A DNA stretch of 64,000 bases from Histomonas meleagridis (GCA_020186115.1 WSYJ01000002.1:186001-250000); one strand, 5' to 3'; shown: positions 40,171 through 51,544, numbered from the stretch's first letter. Numbers and translations: made by a program. Notes: a model not told the origin generated them from the letters alone.

Positions 40171-41046
40171 ATGAAGCAAACACTGAAAATTGCAGTGTTT
40201 ATCCCACAATTCAAATGGGAAAGAATGAACTTAGCAAGTGTCAAACCAGAAGTACATGGAATTGAATTAGTTCCTGCAGATTTTGATACTGATCTTTCTT
40301 CATTTGATGGAATTATACACAAGTTCACATATCAACTTGTGGATGGACACAAAGATCAAGTTGAAAAAATCCAACAATATATTGCAACAAGAAAGAACTT
40401 CATTGTTATTGAGCCAATTGATAAAATCAACATATTTATAAATCGCAAAGAATTACAATTGCTTTTTTCAAAGCATCACCTTCCAAGCTATATCAAATAC
40501 AGCGAAGGAATTGAAGATTTTTCATCTGTCACTCAATTTCCTGTTGTTCTTAAGTCAATTGAAGCATGTGGAACATCAGAAAGTCATTCCATCCGAATTG
40601 TACATACCCGTGAACAGCTTTCAGAGATACAAAACGTTCCACCAAAACTTATGGCATTTCCATTTATTCCACATTATGGAGTAGTTTTCAAGTGCTACTG
40701 TCTTGGTGACAACTACGTTATGCGTGCTAGTGGGTCCCTTGTTCTTCACAGCAAGGACTCCACAGTATTTGACTCCCAAAAACCACTTCCAGATGATCTC
40801 TTAAATACAACTTTTTCATCTCAAAATACACAAGAAATTGCGCCATCACAAGAAGAACTTAAGGGAATCTGTCAAAGCCTCCAGGAAATCACTGGAGTGC
40901 AACTTCTTGGGTTTGATGTATTAAGAAGTGAAGTTGATGGTTTATTGTATCTTGTAGATGTAAACTACTTCCCGTGCTTCAGGAACATCGAAAATATCGG
41001 CGACAAATTAGCTGAGTTCATCAAAAAAAAGGCAACAAATAATTAA
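40171..41046 (+). CDS. ITPK1: Inositol-tetrakisphosphate 1-kinase (ITPK1-like, ATP-grasp)
   Basis: This 291-residue protein follows the inositol 1,3,4-trisphosphate 5/6-kinase pattern. The N-terminal inositol-binding domain comes first. Then come IEPIDKINIFINRKELQLLF, FPVVLKSIEACGTSESHS (the ATP-grasp lysine and flexible loop), the FIPHYGVVFKCYCLGD block, RASGSLVLHS, and the metal-binding end LLGFDVLRS, LVDVNYFPCF. It is slightly short for the family. It makes higher inositol phosphates in the cytosol. It is preceded by ATCAGACAAA, initiator-like. It is divergent from the UVRAG-like gene. Confidence 0.85.
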   Translation: MKQTLKIAVFIPQFKWERMNLASVKPEVHGIELVPADFDTDLSSFDGIIHKFTYQLVDGHKDQVEKIQQYIATRKNFIVIEPIDKINIFINRKELQLLFSKHHLPSYIKYSEGIEDFSSVTQFPVVLKSIEACGTSESHSIRIVHTREQLSEIQNVPPKLMAFPFIPHYGVVFKCYCLGDNYVMRASGSLVLHSKDSTVFDSQKPLPDDLLNTTFSSQNTQEIAPSQEELKGICQSLQEITGVQLLGFDVLRSEVDGLLYLVDVNYFPCFRNIENIGDKLAEFIKKKATNN

Positions 41047-41107
41047 TAAATGATACAAAAACTCATAAATACAAAATATATCGATTGTTTATAGTATGCT
41101 TTTGTTT

Positions 41108-41398
41108 CTAGTTGCTGAGAGCAGCTGCTTCTGTGGACTCTGTTCCTAAATTATCATCAAATCCTTCATCCCCTTCAAGAAGTAGATAACAATGTGATCC
41201 GTCAGGCATTTGAGATGCAATAGTTCCTTCCATATCTAACATATTGTCCAAATATTTAAATCCGCGTGAAGATATATGATCAAATCCAGATCGATCAAAA
41301 CGAAGAAGCGCTACGTTTGAGAGCCATTCAACTGTTTGCTGGCCCTCACCAACACTAACAGGATATGTTTTGTCTCGAATGTGAACAAAAATTTTCAT
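41108..41398 (-). CDS. Small protein with ubiquitin-like N terminus, unknown
   Basis: This 96-residue protein begins MKIFVHIRDKTYPVSVGEGQ, which has the alternating pattern of the first beta-hairpin of a ubiquitin fold, followed by a helix-like VEWLSNVALLRF and an acidic C terminus (EGDEGFDDNLG). It lacks a terminal di-glycine, so it is not a conjugated modifier. The frame is intact and ends cleanly; ATTCAAAATG precedes it. Fold assignment is tentative. Confidence 0.65.
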   Translation of the reverse strand: MKIFVHIRDKTYPVSVGEGQQTVEWLSNVALLRFDRSGFDHISSRGFKYLDNMLDMEGTIASQMPDGSHCYLLLEGDEGFDDNLGTESTEAAALSN

Positions 41399-41710
41399 TT
41401 TGAATTTTGTAGCACGTTAAAATGTTTTATGTCAATTTTTTATATGAGTTCATTGAAAATGAAACAAATTCATTCACACAAACCAATTTTACTTGTTTAC
41501 TGTTTCTGAATATATTCATGAATATATAAATGAAAACAACTCAAAGAAAATCAAAAATTTTGAAGAATTAGAAAAGAAATAAGCTAAACTTAAATATTTC
41601 AAGACATGAACTTCTTAAGGCATTTGCAAGTTTTCAATAAAAAGCAAAGATTTCATTTAAATTTTACATTTTGAAACAGCTGTTTAAAAAATATTATTAT
41701 AAAATTGTTT
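41399..41710. other. Intergenic, no gene seen
   Basis: AT-rich spacer of about 310 bp. No coding sequence. Confidence 0.5.
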
Positions 41711-42420
41711 TTAACAGCACGCGTATTGCATGTAGAAAACACCAAAATCACCTCCTGTAGTCATCCATACCTGTGCACCAGCATCTACCCACGTGTTAGT
41801 TGATGCCTCAGATTCGTCCATTTCCAACAACAGAACTGTTCCTTCTGGCTGATCGTTTCCTTAGACAAAATCAGCCCATCCACCTAAGTATGTTAGAGGT
41901 CTTTCCATTAGGTATTGTAAGTCTTCATCCATTGTTGCTTCTTCAATTTGATGAATGTCTTGTAATAGTTCTGGGTGTAATTTAACTAATGTATCTTGAT
42001 CTTGAACGAACATTTGTTGCTGTTCCCGTTAGGTTACAACTCGGTGTTAATTAAATACGCGCTTTTCATCATTTTCATCTTTATAAAGATGCTTTTCATC
42101 ATTTTCATCTTTATAAAGAAGCTCATTAATTTTATTCCCATGATATCTGACCACATCTTGGCCTTCCCCACAGCTAAACCCAGCTACAACACTTTCACGT
42201 TCGTCCTCTGAGAAATAGTTTTGAATCTCTTCGGGAAGTGATGGAGCATAATGAAAATACAAGTGAAGTAGGTTCACCACAATCACAACACTTGTGGACT
42301 TTCCCATCTTTAGGTAAATATAGTGCACGTCCACCAAACTTAGATGCCATGGGGTCAGTTGAATCTTTATTTTCAACAATAGGAGTATAACAGTTTTTAG
42401 CTGTTGATTTAATTATTTCT
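41711..42420 (-). pseudogene. Broken DUF1963/YwqG-like gene
   Basis: Minus-strand frames read, in order, KFGGRALYLPKDGKVHKCCD, FHYAPSLPEEIQNYFSEDE, LQYLMERPLTYLGGWADFV, and TVLLLEMDESEASTNTWVDA, then GGDFGVFYMQ and a stop at 41711. The order and the LGGWADF...LLEMDSE...WVDAG layout fit DUF1963 (YwqG) proteins. It is broken by a frameshift near 42255, a stop and an exact 30-bp duplication near 42061-42120, and an in-frame stop near 41866. Not functional as read. Confidence 0.6.
42061..42120. repeat. Two tandem copies of a 30-bp unit
   Basis: GCTTTTCATCATTTTCATCT followed by TTATAAAGA(T/A) occurs twice at 42061-42090 and 42091-42120, identical but for the last base. It is a recent tandem duplication inside the DUF1963 pseudogene. 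Confidence 0.95.
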
Positions 42421-42599
42421 AGAATCTGTTCCCTGCTGTATGATTTATATACATACTATTTACTTAATGTGCTTGAATTTTGTGTAGATTTAGTACTTAA
42501 AAAAGTATTATGTTTGATTAAACAAAAGATTATGTAGTGTTAAAAAAACTTTAAAAATAATTATAAATGAAAAACTATAAAATATTTTATTATATGAAC

Positions 42600-44984
42600 T
42601 TAATGATCGCTTATTTCCTTTAATTTATTTTCTACATCTTTCGCGAATTCTTTATTTTCATCATCGAAAACCACGTTTTCAATATTTTCTGAAACGTTCA
42701 ATTTAATTAATTTCTTAAAAGTTTCTTTATAATTACAAAGAATTGTATAATAACTTAAAATACAAAACTGCAAAATTTTATTTTCTTTTATTTGTTTTAA
42801 CGAAGTTTCTAATAACAACAAATATTCCTTTAAATATCCGAATCTTCCGATATGACATATAAGTAAATAACCAATTAAATAAAATTGTTGTTGATCATTT
42901 TTTATGATTATATCCAAAAAACATTTCAAAAACGAAGTATTACTAATTAGCTCTAAACTTTCATTAGTTAAATCGATTTTTTTAAGGAAATGATAAACAA
43001 AATTTAACATTTCTATTTGGTCACCTTCATCGATTATTAAATTTTTTAAGAATATATAAATGTTTTGAAGTTTAGATAAATGTTTTGAAAAATTTTCATT
43101 TTTTAATAATATTATTAAAACTCGAACTTTAGAATCTTCGGATAAAATTTCTTCATTAAAAATATCATTTATAAATGCTACATATGTTTCATTAACATTT
43201 GGATTCTTTAACATATTTAAGAATGCTAAAAATCCCCATTTTGATTTCTTTATCTTTTTATATACATTTTTTAATAATTCTAAATTTATTTCATTTAATT
43301 TTATTAATCCCAAAAAATCTAATGTAATTTTACATATTTTTTCATCATTTAAATGAGTTAAAATTACATTTGGATTTATATTTAATTTTTTAACTTTTAA
43401 ATTACATAATGAAGAATATGAATATTCAATTAAATTATATTCTTTTGGTTTATTTAATAAATTTAGTAAGAAACTTATATAATATTGGATTTTATTTTCT
43501 TTAAACTCAGGGAAATTATCAATTAAATTATGGAAAATATGTATTAAATAATTAGTTGTTTTATGCTTCACAAAAACATTTGAATATATAATTAATATGT
43601 TTATTATTTGTGATTGTAATTCTTTAATGTTTTCATTTGGTTTCTTAACTATAATCGAAAACAAACGAATTATCTTTTGAGGCCATAATGGTATTAATAA
43701 TTCTAATTTCTGTAATAAGTTAATACGTATAAATTGAGGAAACTCTTCAAATATTGGAATTAATATTGATAATGAAACCTTTTGAAGTTCTTTATCTTCA
43801 AATGGTAATAATTCATGATAATATGATTCAACAAATAATGAAAGACAATCCTTTTTAGTGATTAATAATTTAAGTAATTCAAATAACGCAATTTGTACAA
43901 TGTTTACAGATGGTTCATTTTGAATCAAATATATTACCGAATCGAAAAATGTTTTACAATTAAATTCATTAATAGTATTAGTGTAATTTAAGATCTTAAG
44001 TGGATCAAGTTCTTTAAATAAAAGTGGTATCTTATCAGTCATTCGAACTGTTTTAAATTCGTTTTTCGATATTTCATATGTTTCAATCATTTCTTTAATT
44101 TGTTCAATAGTTTCGTTTTTTGTCCCATCAAAAAAAACTTTTTTCGTTAAAAATAATTCAAAGATTTTCCCAAACGTTGGCCTTTTTTCAGGATTTTGAT
44201 GCCAACATAGTTGTATAAGTTTCTTTAATGATTGCGGGGCACGTGGTGGTATAGCTGGTCGTTCTTCTTTTAATAACATTCGTTTGACATTGTCAATTGA
44301 ACGCCCTTTAAATGGTATAAAACCTGTTTCTAATTCCCATAAAATCATGCCAAATGAATAGACATCAACTTTATTAGTACATGTGCCAACTGTAAATAAT
44401 TCTGGAGCAGACCATTGTGTACATGTAATTATATCATTAGGCAAATTATACGTTTCAATAAATGTTGAATATTGATAATTAAATATATATGGATGAAATG
44501 ACTCATCTAATAATATATTCGACGAACGTAAATCTCGATGAGAAATATTATATTGATGAAGGTGTAACATGCCATAGGCAATACCAATGGCAATTATGTT
44601 TTTTTGATCTCCTGTTAAATTAATGCTATAATTTTTGGAATGAAGAATTTGATAGAGAGATCGATCCCCAACATATCTGGTGATAATGGAAATCGGTGGA
44701 TCTGGTATAAACCCAATTAAAGGGACTAAAAATGGATTATCAGAATAACTTAAAACTTGGATTTCATGACAAAAATTAAGAAGTGTGGAATCACTTGGTT
44801 CATCAGATTTTATGCTTCTGATTGAAACTTGCTTTCCTGTCGATTTTTGATTACTTGAATAAATTATGTATTCTTCATCACTTTCTATTTCTTTAAAAGT
44901 TTCAAAATCATCAGAGGAGACTACAAAGCTAGAGAGCTCAATTTGCAATTGAATGAAAAGATCTTCTCCATTTTCTTTTGGCAT
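42600..44984 (-). CDS. Kinase-like (TKL-type) protein with HEAT-like C terminus, probable pseudokinase
   Basis: This 794-residue protein has a kinase domain at about 20-285 and a long helical HEAT/armadillo-like region to the end. HRDLRSSN (149-156) is kept, with WSAPELF and DVYSFGMILWELETG. But the ATP-anchoring lysine is replaced (VSIRS, Arg56) and the DFG aspartate motif reads FNY (168-170). It is therefore predicted to be inactive or very atypical. This architecture is common in trichomonads. Its start faces the paralogue at 45501, 516 bp away. Confidence 0.82.
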   Translation of the reverse strand: MPKENGEDLFIQLQIELSSFVVSSDDFETFKEIESDEEYIIYSSNQKSTGKQVSIRSIKSDEPSDSTLLNFCHEIQVLSYSDNPFLVPLIGFIPDPPISIITRYVGDRSLYQILHSKNYSINLTGDQKNIIAIGIAYGMLHLHQYNISHRDLRSSNILLDESFHPYIFNYQYSTFIETYNLPNDIITCTQWSAPELFTVGTCTNKVDVYSFGMILWELETGFIPFKGRSIDNVKRMLLKEERPAIPPRAPQSLKKLIQLCWHQNPEKRPTFGKIFELFLTKKVFFDGTKNETIEQIKEMIETYEISKNEFKTVRMTDKIPLLFKELDPLKILNYTNTINEFNCKTFFDSVIYLIQNEPSVNIVQIALFELLKLLITKKDCLSLFVESYYHELLPFEDKELQKVSLSILIPIFEEFPQFIRINLLQKLELLIPLWPQKIIRLFSIIVKKPNENIKELQSQIINILIIYSNVFVKHKTTNYLIHIFHNLIDNFPEFKENKIQYYISFLLNLLNKPKEYNLIEYSYSSLCNLKVKKLNINPNVILTHLNDEKICKITLDFLGLIKLNEINLELLKNVYKKIKKSKWGFLAFLNMLKNPNVNETYVAFINDIFNEEILSEDSKVRVLIILLKNENFSKHLSKLQNIYIFLKNLIIDEGDQIEMLNFVYHFLKKIDLTNESLELISNTSFLKCFLDIIIKNDQQQFYLIGYLLICHIGRFGYLKEYLLLLETSLKQIKENKILQFCILSYYTILCNYKETFKKLIKLNVSENIENVVFDDENKEFAKDVENKLKEISDH

Positions 44985-45500
44985 GTGTTTCGCAGACGAA
45001 AGATCTTTATGAAAAAGTTATAAAATTGAGAGCAGAAAATCTTCATTTTTGAATTTTTCTGTTCCAATTTTCGCGGTATTAAAGAGATGTTTCTATAAAT
45101 TAAGATCATTTAAAATCTATATCAAACAAGACATGGCGTTATAAATCTAATATATTTTTTTTAAATGCAATGATTTCTTTACATTGTTGAAAAATCTAAT
45201 AATTATTTAACCATTAATGGTTAAAAATCGGAAATAATGACAAAGAGACTCAAAGCAGCACATGGAGTGATACAGCAAGTTAATAATTCAAAAAATTCAG
45301 ACTGAAATACAATAAATTTTTCAAATTTTGACATTAAGAAAAAGTATTTCATTAAAAAATAGTTATATATGTCATGTAGTTCTATTTGGCCCACAATATT
45401 AGTAAGATATAATTACCTGAGGTAGGAAAAATCGATTTTTAAATTTTTTGTATAACGTATTTCTATCGTTCCCAAACTGTTGCCGCGAAAAATTCCTTCA
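44985..45500. promoter_or_regulatory. Divergent upstream region of two kinase-like paralogues
   Basis: 516 bp with no gene (the 44921-45109 frame is noise). It must contain both promoters. I see no clear initiator. Confidence 0.4.
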
Positions 45501-47915
45501 ATGAATCCTCAAAAAAAATACATCGAAATCCCTAATGAGATTCGAAAATTTATATTCAGTAATTCCGATATTTCCATCGTAAAAAAACTTGAAGGAAATT
45601 CTTGCATTATTAAAATTAATTCTCTTAACAAAAAATACATATCGAAAGTAGTGGCAATAGAAACAATGACCCGTAAAATGTCAATATCATATTTCGAGGA
45701 GATTTTAGGATATTCAAGAATTCAATCAAAATTTATTCAAAAACTTGTTGGGTTTACAATTAAGCCTCCTTACTTTGTTTTTGGTAATTGCGTAAGCTCT
45801 ATTACATTGCATGATTATCTTCAAAAAAATAATTGTTTATCTTCTGATCTTACAATCATTGCAACTGGAATAGCAAAAGGTATGGCCGAATTACATAGGA
45901 ATGGCTTAACCTTACCATATCTCAATAGTAAAATCATTTTTTTATCTCGTGATTTACAACCACAAATCTGTGTTTTCTATAATAACACAGTCAATTGGCA
46001 AGCTCCTGAATGTTATAATGGTTTCTCTTGTTTAAAATCAGATGTTTTTATGTTTGGTTATATTCTATATGAAATGGTGACAAAGGATTTTCCATATGAA
46101 GGAATTAATGAGCGTGAAATTAAATCCATCATTATGAGAAATGAACAACCACAAATTCCGTCTTCTGCATCAAATTCACTTAATAAAATTATCCAAAAAT
46201 GCTGGTGCCAAAATCCTGATATGCGGCCAAGCTTTGAAGAGATTTTAAGCGGATTCATTTCTGGTAACATTGATTTTCAATCTAAATTTTATGAACAATA
46301 TTCAAACTCTAAACAGTATACTCCAATCCGTCCTATTAGTTCACCTATTTCACATGGCACTCTTATGTCTGCATATATGGATACAAGTAATTTAATTGAT
46401 CAGAATTTTACTTCGCCTCATAAAATGCAACAAAATTTATATTCTTCAATTCGACCATCTGAGTATATACAAAATAATGATTTTGACATAAGTATTTTTG
46501 AGAAGTATTCTAATAAAGGATTTCTTGAATCATTAAAAAATGTGTCTTCATTCGTTGATCCCACTCAATATCGAACTTTTTTTAAGTTAATGGGATCAAA
46601 TCTTTTGTCTAATCCACCTGTATATGTTACCAAAGCCATTTTAGAAGCAATATTATCAATATTAACTAATAATACATCAATTGAAACATTTGTTTCTTTA
46701 AATATACATAAATTTCTTCCAATTGATGATTCAGATTTAGTTAATTATTCATTCAAAATATTATATATTATTTGTGAAAATAATCCATCAATATTACAAA
46801 ATGATTTTTCACAAATTTTATCAATATTAATAACAAAAAGCCCATGTAAATCATTAGTTTTAATTTCGATGTTTTCTAAATCATTTACAAATCTTGAAAA
46901 TCCTTATTCTATTTTAGATCTATTAATTAAATATGAGAAAGTATTTTTTAAGTCAAAAGTTAGTTCTCATTATATTAACCTAATATTTTTTCTTAATTTT
47001 TATTTTGTTTCTTATTATAACTCAAGAATTTCTAAATGTAGAACAATATTTACTAATTTTTTAAGTTCTAATGATAAACAAACTTTAATTATAACGTATA
47101 AATCGATTTGTATACTTTACAACGAACTTTTTGAGATACCTTTTCATCAAATTAAAAATCATATTAAAGATGAAGACTTATGTTACTTATGCATATCATT
47201 GTTGTTACGAGTTAAAACCATTCCATATGATCCAGACCTCATTCAAACTTTGTTAATTATCTCTGAAACGAAAGTGGAATCAACGTTATGTTTATTAAAG
47301 ATGTTACAAAATTTAGAATCATCACGTTATATGACGACGAATACTTTATGGCTTAACAAGAACTTACCAACAATTGAAGATACGTTACGTTTATTTTTAG
47401 TTATTATTTCACATAAAACAATACTAAATATCATAGTGACGATACCAAATGTTTTAAATTATTTTTTAACAATTATTAAATCGAATAATATCAATTGCAT
47501 ATTAATTCTATCTAAAATATTACGGAAAATTCCAATGTCAAATGAAGTAATCGAAATATTAGAAAACATAAATTTCTTTAAAATTTTATATAAGAAAATA
47601 CCTAAAAATTTGGAAAATGTTCAAATAATTCCATACTTAAATATACTTTTACAATTTGCACTTGTCGAATATTCAAAAGATTTTAATATGTTTTCGGAAT
47701 TGATAATTAATGCATTAGGTTCCGAAAGTAGAATATCAAAAGTTGCATTAAATTGTATATATATCTTAAGTTATTACAAAGAATGCGTGAAAATATTTTC
47801 CGATTTAAATGTCGAAAATAAAATCCGAAATTTGCAAGTGAAGAAATCGGATGAAAAGAAAATACAAATTATATTCTCCAATTTCGATAAGTTCTATAGT
47901 TATTATAGTGATTGA
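45501..47915 (+). CDS. Kinase-like/HEAT paralogue, clear pseudokinase
   Basis: From the ATG at 45501 (MNPQKKY) the product is 804 residues, similar in layout to the gene at 42600: kinase-like domain about 15-265, then helical repeats. The catalytic loop is gone (LTLPYLNSKIIFLSRD in place of HRDxxxxN) and the DFG region reads CVFYNN. APECY, the SDVFMFGYILYEMVT helix and RPSFEEIL remain. So the fold is kept but phosphotransfer is not expected. The frame is open from a TTG 21 bp upstream; I chose the ATG. Confidence 0.82.
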   Translation: MNPQKKYIEIPNEIRKFIFSNSDISIVKKLEGNSCIIKINSLNKKYISKVVAIETMTRKMSISYFEEILGYSRIQSKFIQKLVGFTIKPPYFVFGNCVSSITLHDYLQKNNCLSSDLTIIATGIAKGMAELHRNGLTLPYLNSKIIFLSRDLQPQICVFYNNTVNWQAPECYNGFSCLKSDVFMFGYILYEMVTKDFPYEGINEREIKSIIMRNEQPQIPSSASNSLNKIIQKCWCQNPDMRPSFEEILSGFISGNIDFQSKFYEQYSNSKQYTPIRPISSPISHGTLMSAYMDTSNLIDQNFTSPHKMQQNLYSSIRPSEYIQNNDFDISIFEKYSNKGFLESLKNVSSFVDPTQYRTFFKLMGSNLLSNPPVYVTKAILEAILSILTNNTSIETFVSLNIHKFLPIDDSDLVNYSFKILYIICENNPSILQNDFSQILSILITKSPCKSLVLISMFSKSFTNLENPYSILDLLIKYEKVFFKSKVSSHYINLIFFLNFYFVSYYNSRISKCRTIFTNFLSSNDKQTLIITYKSICILYNELFEIPFHQIKNHIKDEDLCYLCISLLLRVKTIPYDPDLIQTLLIISETKVESTLCLLKMLQNLESSRYMTTNTLWLNKNLPTIEDTLRLFLVIISHKTILNIIVTIPNVLNYFLTIIKSNNINCILILSKILRKIPMSNEVIEILENINFFKILYKKIPKNLENVQIIPYLNILLQFALVEYSKDFNMFSELIINALGSESRISKVALNCIYILSYYKECVKIFSDLNVENKIRNLQVKKSDEKKIQIIFSNFDKFYSYYSD

Positions 47916-48149
47916 AATTATTAATTGTATTATAAATACTTATATGAACATTGGACTGTTAAATATCCTTTGTGACTTCTAAGTCGAATCTCGACACATG
48001 GAAGCTAAAGCATTAAAGGATATCATTCTCTGCAATCTCAAATTTATCGTTGAATGAAGTTGGTCAAAAAAATCACTCCACTTTTTGAATACAATTCTGT
48101 TAAAAACGATCAAAAAGTGCTGACTTCCACAAAAAGTTCAAATTTGAAG
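47916..48149. other. Intergenic, no gene seen
   Basis: Short AT-rich spacer before the reductase fragment. Confidence 0.4.
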
Positions 48150-48480
48150 TGACTTCGGTTACATCACATGGCATGGGTTTACATGCTTTTTGGGAAAAAG
48201 CCAATTTCTTATCAAACACCCTCGAGAAGCTTTTGTTCAACATGCTCAATCATACAATGTTGTTGTATATGCATATTCACCATTATCAGTTCTTATAATG
48301 GCATCTACAATATTCCAAGAGCCAACACTAAAACAAATTCTGAAGGCACATAGCATTGCAACAAACACAAGGGTTAAAGATTTATTAACGACACTTGGCA
48401 AATTAACAAAAACATGTTTGCAAACTCAGTTTGGCCCAACAAGAAAATGGTCACTGACATGTCAATGTATGCGCCATTAG
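48150..48480 (+). pseudogene. Aldo/keto reductase fragment
   Basis: The frame from 48190 reads HPREAFVQHAQSYNVVVYAY, SPLS, and TIFQEPTLKQILKAHSIATN. This is the C-terminal-half pattern of aldo/keto reductases (AYSPL, then a P-x-L-x-x-I-A-x-x-H helix). No N-terminal half or catalytic Tyr/Lys precedes it and the frame ends early. Sequence to about 48700 contains short frames that might be further debris. Confidence 0.55.
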
Positions 48481-49225
48481 TAAGTACCTCTACTGATAAC
48501 GCCAGTCGGTTTCCCACAGCTTGGATGTGACTTCATCAATAAGCACATTGAAGAAGTTACGCATGGACTCATTAAGGACATATATTAAGTCCGCAAACGC
48601 TTGTTAAAAATGTCCATCAGATAATTGTAGGTGCGAATCACTTCAACGCAAAGTAGAAGAAACGGCCAAAATGTGACGCACTACATACCATAAAATCGCA
48701 CCATTTTAAAATTATAAGCAATGATGATATTAATTCATCGGAATAAAATTTATATAAATTGTTCAAGTAAAACTAAAATAAATTTTTATAGGTTGTTAAC
48801 ACTTTTTTGTTTCTTTGTTTCTTTTCCTTTCAACAACAAAATCACACAATTCCATACATACAACTTATAACAAAGATGACAAATAAACAAAACATTTTTC
48901 AGTGACACCATGATTAAAAAAACAACAAATATTTATGCTCCATTCACAAGTGCTAAACTACTTGTAGTATTCATTTGCGACAACGGAAGTTTTTTCTTTT
49001 AATCAACTTGATGAATATGTAACCAACGCGGTGCATATAGTAAAACAAATATATTATAAAGGAAGTCAATAACGCAAAAAAATGATCAACCTTTTCATCT
49101 CAAAGAGAATCAATCCAAACATATTTAAATTATTGACAAGAAATTCAATCTAAAGAAGAAGCAATTTTTCACAACAATCCAAATCAGAATTTAATCCACA
49201 AGAGATATATTATATCATTGAAAAA
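48481..49225. other. Decayed or intergenic sequence
   Basis: 48500-48620 gives a short protein-like stretch (VGFPQLGCDFINKHIEEVTH) that stops; I cannot assign it. The rest is AT-rich without features, up to the DUF3447 relic. Confidence 0.4.
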
Positions 49226-50623
49226 ATGAATGAAAAAGAATTAATTAATATAAGTATTACCAAAAACTTTAATACCAATTATTTTTCAAATTATAAAACT
49301 GAAGAAGAAAACAAGAAAAACGAAACTAAAGATTCATTAAATGAAGAATTTAAAAATAATTATGAAAAATTATCAAAGAATGATTGGGAACTTCATAAGC
49401 AATTAGTTAAAGAAGGAGTTAATTCAAATGAAATATCAGAAATCATTAGAAATGATGATATAGAGAAACTTCAAGAAAATCAACACAAAAAAATTTCGAT
49501 TATAATCAAATCATCAAACCATCACTTTATGAAAGATATTCTTTTATTAACAAAGAAAATGTTACATTAATTGATTTTGCTGTATTTTTTGAAGCAATTC
49601 AATGTTTTAAATATTTATTATTGAACAACGCAAAAGTTGAAAATACAGGTAAATATGTGATTGCATGTAGAAATCTTGAAATTATTTATTTATGTGAACA
49701 AAATCATTCGACATTTAACGGTGTTTATGAAATAGCAATTAAATTTCATCGAAATGATATCTTTAAATATATTTATGCAAACAAAATTGAAAAACTAGAT
49801 CAAAACAATCAACAAATGTTGTTATTAACATATGTAAGCACAAACATAATTCCGTTTAAAAACTTTGGATATTGTAAGTAACACACAAGCATAAACTGAT
49901 ATTAAATTCCAAGAACAAATTTATCAATGTATTAACATTGGTAATTATGAAATTCTTTCATTTTTAGAAGGAGAAATCAAATTCGATGAATATAAAATTA
50001 ATTTATCAGCGAAAATAGGTAATTTATATCTTGTCGAAGATTTTCTTGAGCATAATCAAATACCGAAAAATATTTTAGTTTTCACTCCAGAATAAGGAAA
50101 TATTGAACTTGTTCAATATCTTATTAAACAATAAGGGATTGATATTAATGCTAAAAATATTGATTTGTTTGTATTAAAATATGTTTTAATGTTTTGATAT
50201 TTTAAAATGATATTTGGAATTTTATTAAATTATTTAGAACATCATTAATGATAGCAACTATAAAAGGTTGTATAGGAATTGTTCAATTTCTTATAGAACA
50301 AGAAGGAATTACCTTCAAACTAAAAAATATTCGTATGTATTATCCAAAATTGATATTGTAAATTTTGTGTTTTTATAGAAATTTGGAATTTAATTGTTAT
50401 ATTTGATACCACACTTTTAATGGCTTCCCAAAATGATCAAACTGAAATATTTAAAATACTTCTTAAAACAGAAGAAAACATTAACAACATTGTTTTTGTT
50501 TATTTTATAGCTAGAATAATACAATATGAAAAATATTGCTCAAGAAAAAAGGAATCAGTACCAAAACATACGAGAAAACTATTACAGTGGCTTAAGTTAA
50601 TTGTTTGCGTTTTTACTCATTAA
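49226..50623 (+). pseudogene. Decayed DUF3447/ankyrin gene
   Basis: Segments match the intact 31932 gene in order: KLSKNDWELHKQLVKEGVNS and NEISEIIRN (49226-49570), a frameshift, NNAKVENTGKYVIACRNLEI (49621-49881), IPKNILVFTPE ending in a stop near 50094, then ankyrin units near 50100, 50240 and 50420. The last units are separated by AT-rich spacers placed, as in the 33-34 kb array, after the GIDIN codons. Several stops make it non-functional. Confidence 0.8.
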
Positions 50624-50916
50624 GATATTTGATTAACTATAGAAAATAAAGGATGTGAAATGAGCAAGGTAGATATTAAAACATATATAAAGATCATGTT
50701 AGTTATGAGGCGATGAATTTTTTTGAACCAATATGGAGTGTCAGTAAAATATAATTCAATGCTTTATTCGAAAAGTACATGATGTCAAAAGTGACGTTCG
50801 TAAACTTCATAATTCATTTTTGAAGAAGTTTTGCCACTTTTTAATTAGAATTACACAATCTTTTAAGTGGAATTATTAAAGCATTAGTATTTATGCTGTT
50901 TAATGAAGTGTTCATT

Positions 50917-51339
50917 TTATTTGAGGGATGTTGCTGATGAGCTACGTGTGGCACCAACACCTGCTTTGCTATGTTTAACAATCTTCTTGCTCATAGCAAA
51001 GTCAGCAAGAACATGACCAATCATTTCAGGCTTGATCTGAACTTCTACAAATTCCTTTCCATTGTAGATACCAATTATGTTATCAACAAATTCAGGAAGA
51101 ACAACCATTGATCTAAGGTGTGTTTTAACAACAGGTGGCTTTTCGCCTGGACCTTTGACAGCCTCACGAGCCTTTTTGAGCTTAGTGATAAGATGAAGAT
51201 GTTTTACACCAAAGCAACGTGAGATATAGCGCCTGCGTGGTGCAGAAAGAAGCTTAACGAATTCTGGGAGTTCCATTGCCTTAAGGTCATCAAGAGTTTT
51301 GCCGCGAAATGTGTAGTTACGTTGTGCGAATTTAGACAT
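50917..51339 (-). CDS. RPS15: 40S ribosomal protein S15 (uS19)
   Basis: This 140-residue protein has eukaryotic uS19 landmarks: FRGKTLDDLKAME near the start, APRRRYISR, the LRSMVVLPEFVDNIIGIYNG block, IGHVLADFAMSKKIVKHSKAG and a Ser/Thr/Arg C-terminal tail. It is part of the small-subunit head and touches tRNA at the A site through the tail. The length is normal. Confidence 0.97.
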   Translation of the reverse strand: MSKFAQRNYTFRGKTLDDLKAMELPEFVKLLSAPRRRYISRCFGVKHLHLITKLKKAREAVKGPGEKPPVVKTHLRSMVVLPEFVDNIIGIYNGKEFVEVQIKPEMIGHVLADFAMSKKIVKHSKAGVGATRSSSATSLK

Positions 51340-51544
51340 TCCAAAGGCTGACCAAACCGTAAAACCGCCTTAACGATACAAATACATATTAACGGTCTCA
51401 TCAAGTGGCTTGAATAAATCAAAAAAGTGACATTTTTTCTCATTGGGAAAAAATAATCAATTTTTAACAGCACTGTGTATTTTTGTAAACAGACACTGTT
51501 AAAAAAATTATGAATAATATCAGTAAACCATTAAATTTCTCGAA
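51340..51544. other. Upstream region of uS19
   Basis: About 200 bp with the uS19 promoter. The minus-strand frame 51204-51473 is a shadow. Confidence 0.4.
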
